64,000 bases of DNA. Origin: Iris pallida. Lineage: Eukaryota > Streptophyta > Magnoliopsida > Asparagales > Iridaceae. The stretch lies in the NCBI GenBank assembly GCA_029216955.1, contig JANAVB010010791.1:11174438-11238437 (forward strand), in the 5' to 3' direction. Each line of letters begins with the position of its first letter. Positions within the stretch are counted from its first letter, which is position 1. Under the pieces are notes generated by a model, which saw only the letters and a list, made by a program, of their open reading frames with translations, was not told the DNA's origin and made no database searches. Position numbers and translations under genes: made by a program. This document shows, in pieces, positions 32,457 to 41,983 of the stretch.

Positions 32457-33335
32457 ATGCCAGGGTTAAATCCCGACATTGCTCTTCACAAACTCAATAT
32501 TCGGCCAGATGCGAAGCCAGTCAAGCGACAACAGCGACGCTTCCGCCCAGGCATCATGGACGCAATCGAAGCCAAAGTCAACAAACTGATAGCCAGCGGC
32601 TTCATTCGTGAGGAGCAACGTCCCGATTGGGTCGCCAATATAGTACCCGTCTTCAAGAAGAATGGGAAGATTCGAATCTGCATCGACTTCCGCAACCTGA
32701 ACGAGGCATGCCCCAAAGATGAATTCCCCCTTCCTATCACAGATATCATGATCGACAATACCTGCGACTTCGAACGTATGTCATTCATGGATGGCTTCTC
32801 GGGGTACAACCAAATCAAAATGTCTCCTGATGACGAAAAGCACACATCATTCCGAACACCAATTGGCACGTACTGCTACACAGTCATGCCTTTCGGTTTG
32901 AAGAATGCCGGCGCCACCTATCAAAGAGCCATGAGCATCATCTTCAGAGACCACTTACGCAAGACAGTGGAGTGCTACGTTGACGATATAGCCGTTAAAA
33001 GCCGCTGCAAAGGAGACCATCTGCAGGATCTAAGGACGGTATTCGACCTAATGCGAGCACACAATTTGAAAATGAACCCTACGAAGTCCTTTCTGGACGT
33101 ATCCAGCGGGAAGTTCTTGGGCTGCATCATCACTGCAAAGGATATCCATGTAGACCCTGAGAAGACAAAAGCAATCATGGAGATGGGTCCCCCGAGAAAT
33201 CTCCATGAACTCAGAGGCCTCCAAGGGAGGCTAGCTTACATCAGGAGGTTCATTTCTAACCTCTCCGGGCGATGCCGACCGTTCACGCACCTCATGATGA
33301 AAGGAGTCTCATTCGTATGGGACGAGGAATGTTAA
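32457..33335 (+). CDS. pol: Tat reverse transcriptase
   Basis: This 292-codon segment covers most of the gypsy RT: IRICIDFRNLNEACPKDEFPLP, SFMDGFSGYNQIKM, the catalytic ECYVDDIAVKS (YVDD), KFLGCIITAKDI and LRGLQGRLAYIRRFISNL. It is unbroken across all palm motifs. It is bounded by in-frame stops at 32442-32444 and 33333-33335, so it is part of the polyprotein and the ATG at 32457 is internal. The wording is Tat/Athila-like and clearly different from the Del-like RT at 18313-19701. Confidence 0.9.
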   Translation: MPGLNPDIALHKLNIRPDAKPVKRQQRRFRPGIMDAIEAKVNKLIASGFIREEQRPDWVANIVPVFKKNGKIRICIDFRNLNEACPKDEFPLPITDIMIDNTCDFERMSFMDGFSGYNQIKMSPDDEKHTSFRTPIGTYCYTVMPFGLKNAGATYQRAMSIIFRDHLRKTVECYVDDIAVKSRCKGDHLQDLRTVFDLMRAHNLKMNPTKSFLDVSSGKFLGCIITAKDIHVDPEKTKAIMEMGPPRNLHELRGLQGRLAYIRRFISNLSGRCRPFTHLMMKGVSFVWDEEC

Positions 33336-33860
33336 CATGCTTTCGACAGCATCAAAGAATATTTGTCAAATCCTCCAGTTTTGGTGGCTCCGGTTCCGGA
33401 AAAACCATTCCTGCTCTATGTACGAGCAATGGAACACTCTCTCGGGGCTCTGCTGGCACAGAACAATGATGCAGGCCATGAACAGGCCATATATTACCTC
33501 AGTCGAATGATGATTGGGCCAGAGCATCGATACACTGCTGTGGAGAAGGAATGCCTCGCCCTGGTGTTCGCCATTCAGAAAATGCGATACTATGTCACCG
33601 GACAAACGATATACGTAATCTCACGAATCAACCCTCTCAGGGTCCACATGACTAAACCAGGGGCACTCAGCTCTCGCCTCGCTACATGGGCAATACTGCT
33701 GTCCCCTTATCATATGATCTTCGTCCCCCAAAAGGCAGTCAAAGGTCAAACCCTGGCAGACTTCTTAGCAGCCCACCCAGGCTCGGAGTCCTCCAGGATA
33801 GATGAAGAGATCCCAGATGAGGTCGCCAACTCGCATGTAACCTCTCACGAGAATATATAG
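33336..33860 (+). pseudogene. pol: Tat first (Ty3-type) RNase H, degenerate
   Basis: In the same frame after the RT lie FLLYVRAMEHSLGALLAQ, EHRYTAVEKECLALVFAI and the tether VPQKAVKGQTLADFLAAHP. The first catalytic aspartate is not evident (LYVRAMEHS). Loss of acids in this copy of RNase H is usual in Tat elements, where a second domain takes over. It ends at TAG 33858-33860, where a tryptophan is expected. Confidence 0.82.
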
Positions 33861-33863
33861 CGA

Positions 33864-34280
33864 ATGTTCTTCGACGGTGCTTCGAGGACCGGACCTAAAA
33901 GCAACATTGTCGTCGGAGTCGGGGTAATATTGATCTCCCCTTCCGGATTGGTGATTAACCGCGCTTATTCCCTCACAGAGCCCTGCTCTAACAATGTGGC
34001 CGAGTACAACGCTCTGGTCATTGGTCTCCAACTCGCAAGAGAGCTGGGGGTAGAATACCTTGAAGCATACGTCAATTCCCAACTAATCGTCAATCAGATC
34101 CGGGGCTCATACGAGGTCCGTCACGAAGACATGGTCCCCTATCACCAAATAGCGATTGACATCATCTCGTTATTTGAGGGGTTCTTCATCGAACATGTCC
34201 CCAGACTCTGAAATATCGAAGCCGATGCCCTAGCTGTTCTTGCCGCTTCCTTAGCAGTTCCGAACTATGATCGCCAATCA
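33864..34280 (+). pseudogene. pol: Tat second (archaeal-type) RNase H
   Basis: The motifs MFFDGASRTG, NNVAEYNALVIGLQLARELGVEYLEAYVNSQLIVNQI and NIEADALAVLAAS define the additional RNase H known from Tat elements. Of the four catalytic acids, the first D, the E and the last D are present. The third, normally GDSQLI, reads VNSQLI, an aspartate-to-asparagine change. A TGA at 34209-34211 interrupts the domain before NIEADA. The first codons overlap no other feature, and the frame is the same as the RT. Confidence 0.85.
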
Positions 34281-35629
34281 GTGGATGTGATAGGCCACGA
34301 ACTGGTCTGTCCCAAGAACAATGTGCAATTCGTGGCGAGTTATTCCGCCCAGATGATCGATGATGCCCCAGATTGGAGACAACCATTCATCGACTTCGTC
34401 ATCTACGACATCCTGCCCGAGAACCCAAAGGAAGCTACTTCCATCAAATGGCGTTCTCTCAGATTTTTTACGATACAGAGACGAAAATGTTGTATCGTCG
34501 CTCCTACGACGGATTACTGCTTCGGTGTCTGTCAAATGCAGAAGCCAAAGAAGCCGTACGAGAAGCTCATGACGGTGTCTGCGGGGCCCACCAACCCGGC
34601 CCAAAGCTGCAAGATCGTCTTCGCCGAATGGGCTACTATTGGCCCACAATGGTGGCAGATGCGATAGACTATGCTAGAAAATGCAAAGCCTGCCAAGTCC
34701 ACACGGACTTCATTCACCAACCATCCGAGTTTCTACATCCGACAGTGGCGTCCTGGCCATTCGAAGCATGGAGAATGGATATCATTGGTCCAATCACCCC
34801 ACCTTCCTCCCGAGGACATCGTTTCATACTTGCGATCACTGATTACTTCTCCAAATGGACGGAAGCTGTCCCGCTCACAGAAGTTAAGACCTCAAACGTG
34901 ATCAGCTTCCTTAAGCATCACGTCATCTACCGCTTTGGACTGCCCCGAAGGATCATCCATGATAATGGTCCGCAGTTTGCAAGCCACGCATTCTATCAGT
35001 TTTGCGATAAGCACCGTATTCAGAATGTCGCTTCGACACCGTACAACCAGGCAGTGAACGGGTTGGCGGAGGCATTCAACAAAACAATCATCAAACTCCT
35101 CAAGAAGTTTGTCTCCTCCAACAAACGCGACTGGAACGAGAAGCTCGGTGAATGCTTATGGGCTTATCGTACCACAGTTTGAATAGCCACCGGTAATACA
35201 CCATTCTCCTTGGTGTACGGGAGTGAAGCAGTCCTCCCATTGGAGACTCAGATCCCCTCACTACGCGTCACCCTCACACATTAATTGACGACAATCGAAA
35301 ACCACCATCGCCGGCTACAGGAATTGGAGGCACTAGATGAAGAGCGCCTCTTGGCTCAGCAACGAATTGAGCTATACCAAGCACGCATCTCCGAATTCTT
35401 CAACAAGAAGGTCAAAATCAGAACATTCCAGGTGGGCGATCTCGTTCTGGCAGTACGGAGGCCGATGGTCATGACTCACAAGACCGCCGACAAATTCCAG
35501 CCAAAGTGGGAAGGCCCATTCATCATTGAGACAGTATTCTCCAACGGTGCTTACCGCCTCGCAAAACAAAACGGAGACTTGCTCATGTTGCCCGTCAACG
35601 GCAAGTTTCTGAAGAAATATTATGTCTAA
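34281..35629 (+). pseudogene. pol: Tat integrase
   Basis: The linker to integrase is in the old frame until about 34465, where a run of T marks a frameshift; the new frame covers the rest. The finger reads AHDGVCGAHQPGPKLQDRLRR...CKACQVH. Core acids sit in WRMDIIGP, IIHDNGPQFAS and GLAEAFNKTI. Stops lie at 35180-35182 (TGA) and 35282-35284. The C-terminal part (FQVGDLVLAVRRP, FQPKWEGPFIIETVFSNGAYRL) is the GPY/F module, ending at 35629. No chromodomain is seen, as expected for Tat. Confidence 0.88.
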
Positions 35630-35631
35630 AC

Positions 35632-35815
35632 AACATTCTCTCCAGATCATCGAGTCATGTACCCGCTGGTACCGCTGAACTCACGTCCACATTCTCTTCA
35701 GATTATCGAGTCATGTACCCGCTGGTGCCGCTGAACTCACACTTTCTCAATATTCTAAATTACCGAGTTATGTACCCGCTGGTGCCTCTGAACTCACATT
35801 CCGGTCACTCTTTCA
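35632..35815 (+). repeat. Tandem repeats after Tat pol, about 62 bp
   Basis: Three units contain TACCCGCTGGTRCC and CTGAACTCAC. They are noncoding, directly behind the pol stop. Confidence 0.8.
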
Positions 35816-36700
35816 GATAGTAAGTCACGTATGATTATACCTCTGAACTTCCTTCCTGGAAGAGATCCTCCCTCACGATCCACTACCCGTACTTCCAGTG
35901 CACAAAAAGGGTAACCGATCCACAAATTTCCGAAACGGCCATGTCCTCATTACCTCTGAGTCGTTTTCACTTCCACCAAAAACAAATCGCCCCCTCGTAT
36001 AGAACTTCCACGTTCTCCTACCTCTGAGTCGTTTTGTGTACCCCCTCTTCATTGAGCCCACTCCTGCCATGTCCTCATTACCTCTGAGTGGGAAGGCTCC
36101 GTCGAAGAAACCTTCATGCTTGCCATGTCCATATTACCTCTGAGCAAGTATGTCGGTTCCCTTTCAACCTATTATCTGTACCCACAACCGGAGTACGACA
36201 AGGATAATAGGTCCATAAATGTCCTCTGTTGACCACAAATGTCCTCTGTTGACCACAAATGTCCGCTGTTGACCACGAATATCTTCCGTGAAGTCTCCCC
36301 TGCCATGTCCTCATTACCTCTGAGCAGGAAGATTCTACGGTAAAACCCTCATGCTTGCCATGTCCTCATAACCTCTGAGCAAATATGTTGGTTTTCCTTT
36401 CACCCTATTATCCGTATCTTGAACCGGGGTACGCCAAGGATAATAGGTCCACAAATATCCCTTGCTAAGCTTCTTAGCATAAATACACCATCTCTCCATG
36501 CCCTGGGAGTCCAGCTGCTCTACGGCATTCTTTTTCCCAATACCGAGAGCACCCATGACCACTTTGTCATGGCTGTTCCGGACACCTCGACCAAACTTGT
36601 TATCCGTACCCAAAACCAAGGTATGCCTAGGGTAACAGGTCCACAAATAATCCCCCAGCGAGTCCAATTCCACAAACGCTACAAGTACAAGAAAAGAAGA
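35816..36700 (+). repeat. Repeat-rich spacer between Tat pol and the antisense gene
   Basis: TTACCTCTGAG recurs at least seven times, often after GCCATGTCCTC. Larger units around GGATAATAGGTCC (near 36204, 36440 and, diverged, 36625) repeat about every 200 bp. A 20-bp unit ending CTGTTGACCAC is tandem three times near 36217-36275. I see no sense gene here. The spacer holds the 3' end of the antisense transcript. Confidence 0.7.
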
Positions 36701-36762
36701 TGAGTTGAAACATGCTCATTTATTCAAAATTCAAAGTGCTACATCATTTGGGATCACATCTC

Positions 36763-38337
36763 TTACAAAAAGGAAAGAAAAAAAAGAGAAGCAAAAGAAA
36801 ACAGAAAACCGATCACTGCTCCGGGGCACATAACGCCCTGAGACGGTTCAGTCAGCAAGGCAACCGACCGCTCAAACCTCTGGGTAGCTCGACGCTCCGC
36901 TTCTTGGGTCAGCACCGCCTCGTCCTCCAGTTGAGCATGGGCTTGCCAGTAATCTTTGAATCTCTTAAAGGCCCGCTCCAAGTTAACAGAAGATCGGGAA
37001 ACCTTCTCGGCCTCCCGAACGATCGACTCCTGTTCCGTCTGAGCAGCCTTTAGCTCTGACTCTAAGAAGGCCAACTCCTTCTGGAGAGCGAGAATTTGCT
37101 CCTTCGTGTCAGCAATTCCACGAGAAGCAGACTCTTTCCGGGCACGACAAGCCTGACTCCGACGACCCAGCCTGTCATACGACGCGGAGAACTTGTTAAG
37201 GTCTCCCTGTACAACGGGCCCGACAGTATCTCGAGCGAGCTTGATCCTATCCCGAGCAGCAATGAGGAAGCCTCGCTCCCGCTCAATCGCAGCAGGCAAG
37301 CCCACCTGTCGTATCGCCAGCAATTGGGTTACCAGCTGATCAGCCTCTGCCAATTTAGGCTCCAGGAGTGAAGCCAACCCCACCCCGCCAGGAAGAGACT
37401 TCAAAGTTGCAACCTGACCCCGAGCGCACCGCAGAGACAGAGTAAAAGGGGTCCCCCGTTCCACAGCAGCATCTACGCCCCTCGTTAAATGGTGATAGAA
37501 GCTGTCGACTACATCCTGCGTCACCTCGTCCAGAGCCTCCGAGGAAGCCGGTGTCAACGGGAGTGTAGCCGGCAACGCTGAAGAAGACGCAACAGAATCT
37601 GCCGCTCCTGCCACAAGAGAAACAAACTCCGTACGGAAGGACGCGTAAACAGCGGCCAACTCCTCTTCAGCGGCCCGCAGAACTTGAATGCTCGGCAGGG
37701 CCGAGAGGTCAATCTCCGGAGCCGTATGATCAGCAGAGGATGAGGTGGAGACCATCGCCAGCTCCATTCCCATCTTCCCGGGGCTGGCAGGAGGCCCCTC
37801 GACATGAGACGGCAAAGGAGAGAAAATGCTCCGTTCTCCCAGATCACGGCAGGCTGAGCCTTCCCCAAGAACATCTGCGGTGGAAAGTAAAGGGTCAGGA
37901 CCTGTAGGGCCAAGGCAACCATGAATCGATTTGACCCGGAGGATATGTTGATAGAGTAAATAAGCCCCCTCACTAGTCAATATTTGGCTTATCTTACCAG
38001 TGGAGGAGTGTGGAGGCTGAAGGTCGCCTACAGCCACCGTAGCCTCTTCACCAACAGTCTCCGAGTCAGGTATAATAGGCTCCTCCACCCCGGCACCCTC
38101 GGGAAGGGATGCAACGAGATCGACGTCACCCTGCTGAAGTTCAGCGATCTCGGAGACGGGCCCGAGGAGACCCTCATCACCCCGGGCGGAGGCCTCAGCA
38201 ACCTGGGAACTTCCAGCCGTCGCTGAGAGAGCTTCCGCAGAAAAGACCACGACACACATGTCGCTAATCAAAGCAGCAAGGGCCGGGTCAACGCCAGGGG
38301 TAGTAGACGGTTCAGGAGAGCCTGGTTCGTCAGACAC
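36763..38337 (-). CDS. Antisense gene of the Tat element, last exon
   Basis: This 525-codon open segment reads away from the Tat genes. It starts after a 3' splice site (TTTTTCTTTGTAG at 38350-38338), so its first codon GTG is not a start. The N-terminal half is acidic and serine/alanine-rich. The C-terminal third (about 37270-36880) is strongly charged and heptad-like, probably a coiled coil. It ends with a short hydrophobic stretch. I know no function. Its position fits the antisense extra ORFs described in Tat-lineage elements. It is the longest unbroken ORF of this gene. Confidence 0.7.
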   Translation of the reverse strand: MSDEPGSPEPSTTPGVDPALAALISDMCVVVFSAEALSATAGSSQVAEASARGDEGLLGPVSEIAELQQGDVDLVASLPEGAGVEEPIIPDSETVGEEATVAVGDLQPPHSSTGKISQILTSEGAYLLYQHILRVKSIHGCLGPTGPDPLLSTADVLGEGSACRDLGERSIFSPLPSHVEGPPASPGKMGMELAMVSTSSSADHTAPEIDLSALPSIQVLRAAEEELAAVYASFRTEFVSLVAGAADSVASSSALPATLPLTPASSEALDEVTQDVVDSFYHHLTRGVDAAVERGTPFTLSLRCARGQVATLKSLPGGVGLASLLEPKLAEADQLVTQLLAIRQVGLPAAIERERGFLIAARDRIKLARDTVGPVVQGDLNKFSASYDRLGRRSQACRARKESASRGIADTKEQILALQKELAFLESELKAAQTEQESIVREAEKVSRSSVNLERAFKRFKDYWQAHAQLEDEAVLTQEAERRATQRFERSVALLTEPSQGVMCPGAVIGFLFSFASLFFLSFL

Positions 38338-38417
38338 CTACAAAGAAAAAATGATCAAGTCATATCTCCAAGAAAAAAGAAAACCACAACAAAGAGATGA
38401 CTCTGACGGGGTCTTAC
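38338..38417 (-). other. Intron of the Tat antisense gene
   Basis: On the minus strand the donor CCGGAG-GTAAG and the acceptor TTTTTCTTTGTAG enclose 80 bp of T-rich sequence. Splicing keeps the frame: the upstream exon ends DADDIPE and the next starts VSDEPG. Confidence 0.75.
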
Positions 38418-40850
38418 CTCCGGAATATCGTCTGCATCTTCACCTTTCTTGGTAATAGGTAATTCACGAGATCTAACGGCAGCTCTCTTCACGGAAAAGG
38501 TCGATCTGCTGTCCGAAGACTCACGTCTGACTCATTTACGTGAGGGACCAGACACAGTGGGAGGCTGTTCTTCCCTCACTACTTTCTCTTGTGTAGCAAG
38601 TAACGGATCCTCCGCCAGTTCATCGGGTGTGGGAAGCGGTTGATCCGGTACTTCTTCACCCCCACCAGAAAGGGAGTCTCTGCTATCATGGTCATCATCC
38701 TCCTCAGCCGACTCGGAGGGCTCTGATTCAGGGAGGGGAATCTGGAGCGCTAGTTGCTTTCTAGCCTTGGCCCCCTTTGGCTTCTCCTCTAAACCGGTAC
38801 CTACGATGAAGCTGGTACTCGGATCGAAATTAACAGGATGCTTGTTCGCCATAACATGATACAGGGCAGCCACGTACAAAATTTCCCTCGGCGCCTTAGC
38901 ATCGGGAATCGAGAAGCTGGCCCGAGTATGATAAGCGTCATAATAATTCTACGCCCTGACACCATCAAGGACGCTACCTTCAAAGCCCAAGCAAGGATTG
39001 GGACAATCAAGGAATAACTGGCTATAGCCAAATTGGCGGGAAAACCTACTAGGTAGGTAGGGCTCCAGATACACGTTATCACGGTTGCGATAAACCAGAT
39101 GCGCGGGGCGAATATTGTGCAACCAGGTGAGCATATTCAGAGACAAAAAGTGAGAAGGTCCGGTGCCATCAAGGTATACACTCCTCACTTCCTCATCAGA
39201 AAAAGGAGGAACAGACACAAAAAAGTCACACCCATCCACCCTCGCCAGCGCCCTCCGACAAGTTAGCATAGTATTGTATTTCCAAGACTGGCGATGGCAT
39301 TTAAAAAGGAAAGCGTCTTCATCTGTAGCATCTTCTGCTATTCTAGGTCCCATCAAAGGCTTGTAGTGCATCGCCAACCACCCCATCAAATAATGGAAAG
39401 GCAGTTTTATGTGCTCAAAATCCAGCGCCTTATTGTGCACAATAACCTTGGACGAGAATGTTCGAAGACCATGGTGTATGCTGCACACCATAGCAGGAAG
39501 GAGGGCCAGTCTAACTCCAAATACCAGTTTAACGGCGGGGAGGATAAAGTAGCGACCGATCCTCTCGATAGATCCTGCTCCCCCCGAGACTACGTAGTTC
39601 CGTAGCCATATCATTAAAATCCAGCCAGAAGCGCCTTCTCTGACATCTGCTTGGTGCCATAGTAAAAATAGCTGAGAGAGTCAGTTTGACTCCCGAATAT
39701 GTCGCTCTTGGACCGTGACTTCTTGACGCCCGACATCAGGTCCTTTATCTCTCCCTGAGTGCGAGGAGTTCGAGGAGTAACCCCGCCAGAAGGATCAGCT
39801 TTAAAAAGATAATAAACCCAGGATGTGGTGTGGGGAGCGGTCCCTTCTGAGCTATCCACCATTTTTATAGCCATCTGGTGACAAGCACTATAATGGCACA
39901 ACAACTCCAGATTTAACAAAACCTGGGAGTCGTCGGTTCAAGTCCTCGAACTCCTCGTTCGACGGGGTATACACCTCGAAAGGCTCATTCCCCCACGGAA
40001 GTTTGGAGACAGTATACATCTCATGGAGAGCAAGCCCCAACACCCCTCTGGGTGCAAAGAACGTCCCCGTTCGTCGATTATACATCTCCAAGAGCGCCAC
40101 GAATAATGGTTTATTGATAGAAAGCCCGTGACAAGTGCCCCGAATGGCATTTTAAAGTCCCACCTCCCGCAGGAATGTTTCGTAGGTCTGTAGAACCCAA
40201 GTGGTCAACTGGGCCCACGTAGAGGTAGGGTTTACCCAGTTCAGCAATGCCAGCATACCAACAGGATAAGATTTTTTTGTGAGCAAGTCGATTCAGGAAT
40301 GTATCAGCTTGAGTGAGTATGAAGTTGGGACCGTATACATTCATGAAAGAGCCTGGGGCCAGACCCATCATGTACCAGAGGACGAAATCCTTATCCGCGT
40401 ACGCTGACCGCATGTTCGGGTTATAATGGATGTTGCCCATCAACATCCCTGATTAGGTAGGAGTTAAGTTACACACCATCTTCCTGTCCAGCAATACCAT
40501 ATTGAACCACGACAAAGGATAATGACGTTCCATGAGAGGAATATGGATCGCCACCCCATCCAAAGAAAAATCCCAGCTCTCAAAAATCTCTAATACTCAG
40601 GGATTCTTTATGATTAAAGCATATCCAAAAAGGAATGAAGGCTTCAGGTATAATCCATCCAGCTTCCAAGTATTCATCATGGAACGGAGGTAATGGAGGG
40701 TCTGATTCTCGATGGCGTTCAACCTCTCCACAGGCTCATCGGCAGGGAATTGATTCAACACATGCTTAATTAGGTCGTCAAGACGCACGCCCAAGGCGAA
40801 TTGATTTGAGCCCACTATAAGTTCCCCCGCAGGATTTACTGGCAGATTTA
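38418..40850 (-). pseudogene. Antisense gene of the Tat element, middle exon with plant mobile domain-like region
   Basis: The exon begins after the acceptor at 40856-40851 and encodes about 800 residues on the minus strand. Fragments are open at 40850-40597, 40446-40111, 40100-39888, 39919-39614, 39614-38949 and 38879-38532, with stops and probably two or three frameshifts between them. The piece FFAPRGVLGLALHEMYTVSKLPWG and the later PYLPSRFSRQFGYSQLFL resemble plant mobile domain (aminotransferase-like) proteins found in plant transposons. The part before the donor is acidic. A TGA at 38532-38534 interrupts the run to the splice site. Assignment to the plant mobile domain is by motif only. 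Confidence 0.65.
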
Positions 40851-41326
40851 CTGAAGAAAAAACAAAAGAAACAAAGCCAAAAAGATAGCTGAAACACAAA
40901 CTATGTGATGCTTATACGGCTTAGTGCAGCATAGCCTCATGCGGTTCAGTTTGAAAAAGTTCATACAGGCCAGTCCGAATGAGCTTATGCGGTTCGGTTA
41001 GAAAGGAGCATATGCGGTCCAGTTCGGATGAGCCCATGCGGGTCAGTCCGAACGCGCTTATGCGGCTCGGTTCAAAAGGAGCATATGCGGTTCTATGCGG
41101 TTCAGTACGGATGAGCTTATGCGGTTTAGTTCAAATGATCTTATGCGGTTCAGCCCAAAATAGGCTTATGCGGCTCAGTTTGAAAAAGCTCATACGGTCC
41201 AGTCCAAGTGAGCTTATGCGGCCCTGAAGATGAAGTAGTTATGCGGCTGCAAACAACAACTTTCATGCGGCTCAGACCTAGGTCATATCCCATGCGACTC
41301 GAACATGAGTCGGACACGCAGCATAC
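40851..41326 (-). other. Putative intron of the Tat antisense gene containing the ATGCGG array
   Basis: The acceptor has a long pyrimidine run (TTTTGTTTTTTCTTCAG, ending at 40851). A good donor, CCAA-GTATGC, lies at 41326. Splicing leaves one base to complete the first codon of the next exon, so the frame is kept. The 476-bp intron holds the third ATGCGG array. The donor choice is inference. Confidence 0.5.
40914..41300 (+). repeat. ATGCGG periodic array, 3' internal block
   Basis: Cores or variants occur at 40914, 40939, 40963, 40987, 41012, 41036, 41060, 41085, 41095, 41119, 41143, 41168, 41192, 41216, 41241, 41265 and 41292. Apart from one extra core at 41095, steps are 24 or 25 bp. The typical unit reads ATGCGGTTCAGTYCRAATGAGCTT with drift. 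Confidence 0.92.
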
Positions 41327-41564
41327 TTGGCCATACAGGCTCGTGCATAAAATATACGGCATAGCCGTGGCAGTTTATGTGGACGGTCCTACCAGCAATA
41401 GGCGGGTGAACGTCGGGGTGAAAAATAGGCACGTCAGCCGGCGGAGGAGCTGCCACGTTCGCTGCCGTCGATGAAGATGCGGCCTTCTTGCCCTTCGCTG
41501 CCGCAGACGACGACGTGGCCTTCTTGCCCATAGCAGCGGTAGTCTTCTTGGGAGCCATTGGCAA
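41327..41564 (-). CDS. Antisense gene of the Tat element, first exon
   Basis: The first exon starts at ATG 41564-41562 or, two codons later, at the ATG of MAPKKTTAAMG. It encodes a lysine/alanine/serine-rich start (GKKATSSSAAAKGKKAASSS) and a PPPADVPIFHPDVHPP stretch. It lies 93 bp below a minus-strand TATA box. It is open to 41283 without splicing, so the exon end at 41327 rests on the donor site and the frame match to the next exon. The basic start could be a nuclear signal, but this is not shown. Confidence 0.55.
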
Positions 41565-41656
41565 TCGCTGATGAGAGAAGACGAAGAGAAAGTCGGCAGC
41601 AAGGAGTTAGAGCAAAGAGAAGAAGGTAAAGAAACCCTCAAAAAATAAAATCACTC

Positions 41657-41664
41657 CTATTTAT
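41657..41664 (-). promoter_or_regulatory. TATA box for the Tat antisense gene
   Basis: On the minus strand CTATAAATAGG lies 93 bp before the first ATG of the antisense gene, leaving room for a 5' leader of about 60 nt. It is as good as the LTR TATA boxes in the window. Confidence 0.65.
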
Positions 41665-41844
41665 AGGCAAAGGAGGCCCGAAAAAACAAAACAAACACCT
41701 CGATCCATGCGCCGCCTAAAAGAATAAAAGAAGAAACGCTTCGTCAAAATAAAACTGACCCTTGGGATCCTCCCCCAAGAGGCGACGAATCAAGGACATT
41801 TAATGCTGAAGATTTACACACGTGGTGGGGACACGTGACAAAAA

Positions 41845-41983
41845 GTCTATGCGGCCTAACAAGCTCATGCCTTCATGCGGCCAGATAAATCCATGCGACT
41901 GAATCATCTATGCAGTCAACAAAGGCCATGCTTCTTATTCAAAGTATTTCAATTTTGTAAATTGAAAACTTTGAAGGGGGTCT
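41845..41983 (+). other. ATGCGG tail block and polypurine tract of the Tat element
   Basis: ATGCGG or variants occur at 41849, 41866, 41875, 41893, 41910 and 41928, less regularly spaced than elsewhere. The purine run TTGAAGGGGGTCT (41971-41983) directly precedes the 3' LTR and would prime plus-strand synthesis. No gene is seen on the plus strand. Confidence 0.8.

Noticed and set aside
36419..37053. Plus-strand ORFs at 36419-36703 and 36712-37053
   Set aside because: The first lies in spacer repeats, and the second is the shadow of the antisense exon.
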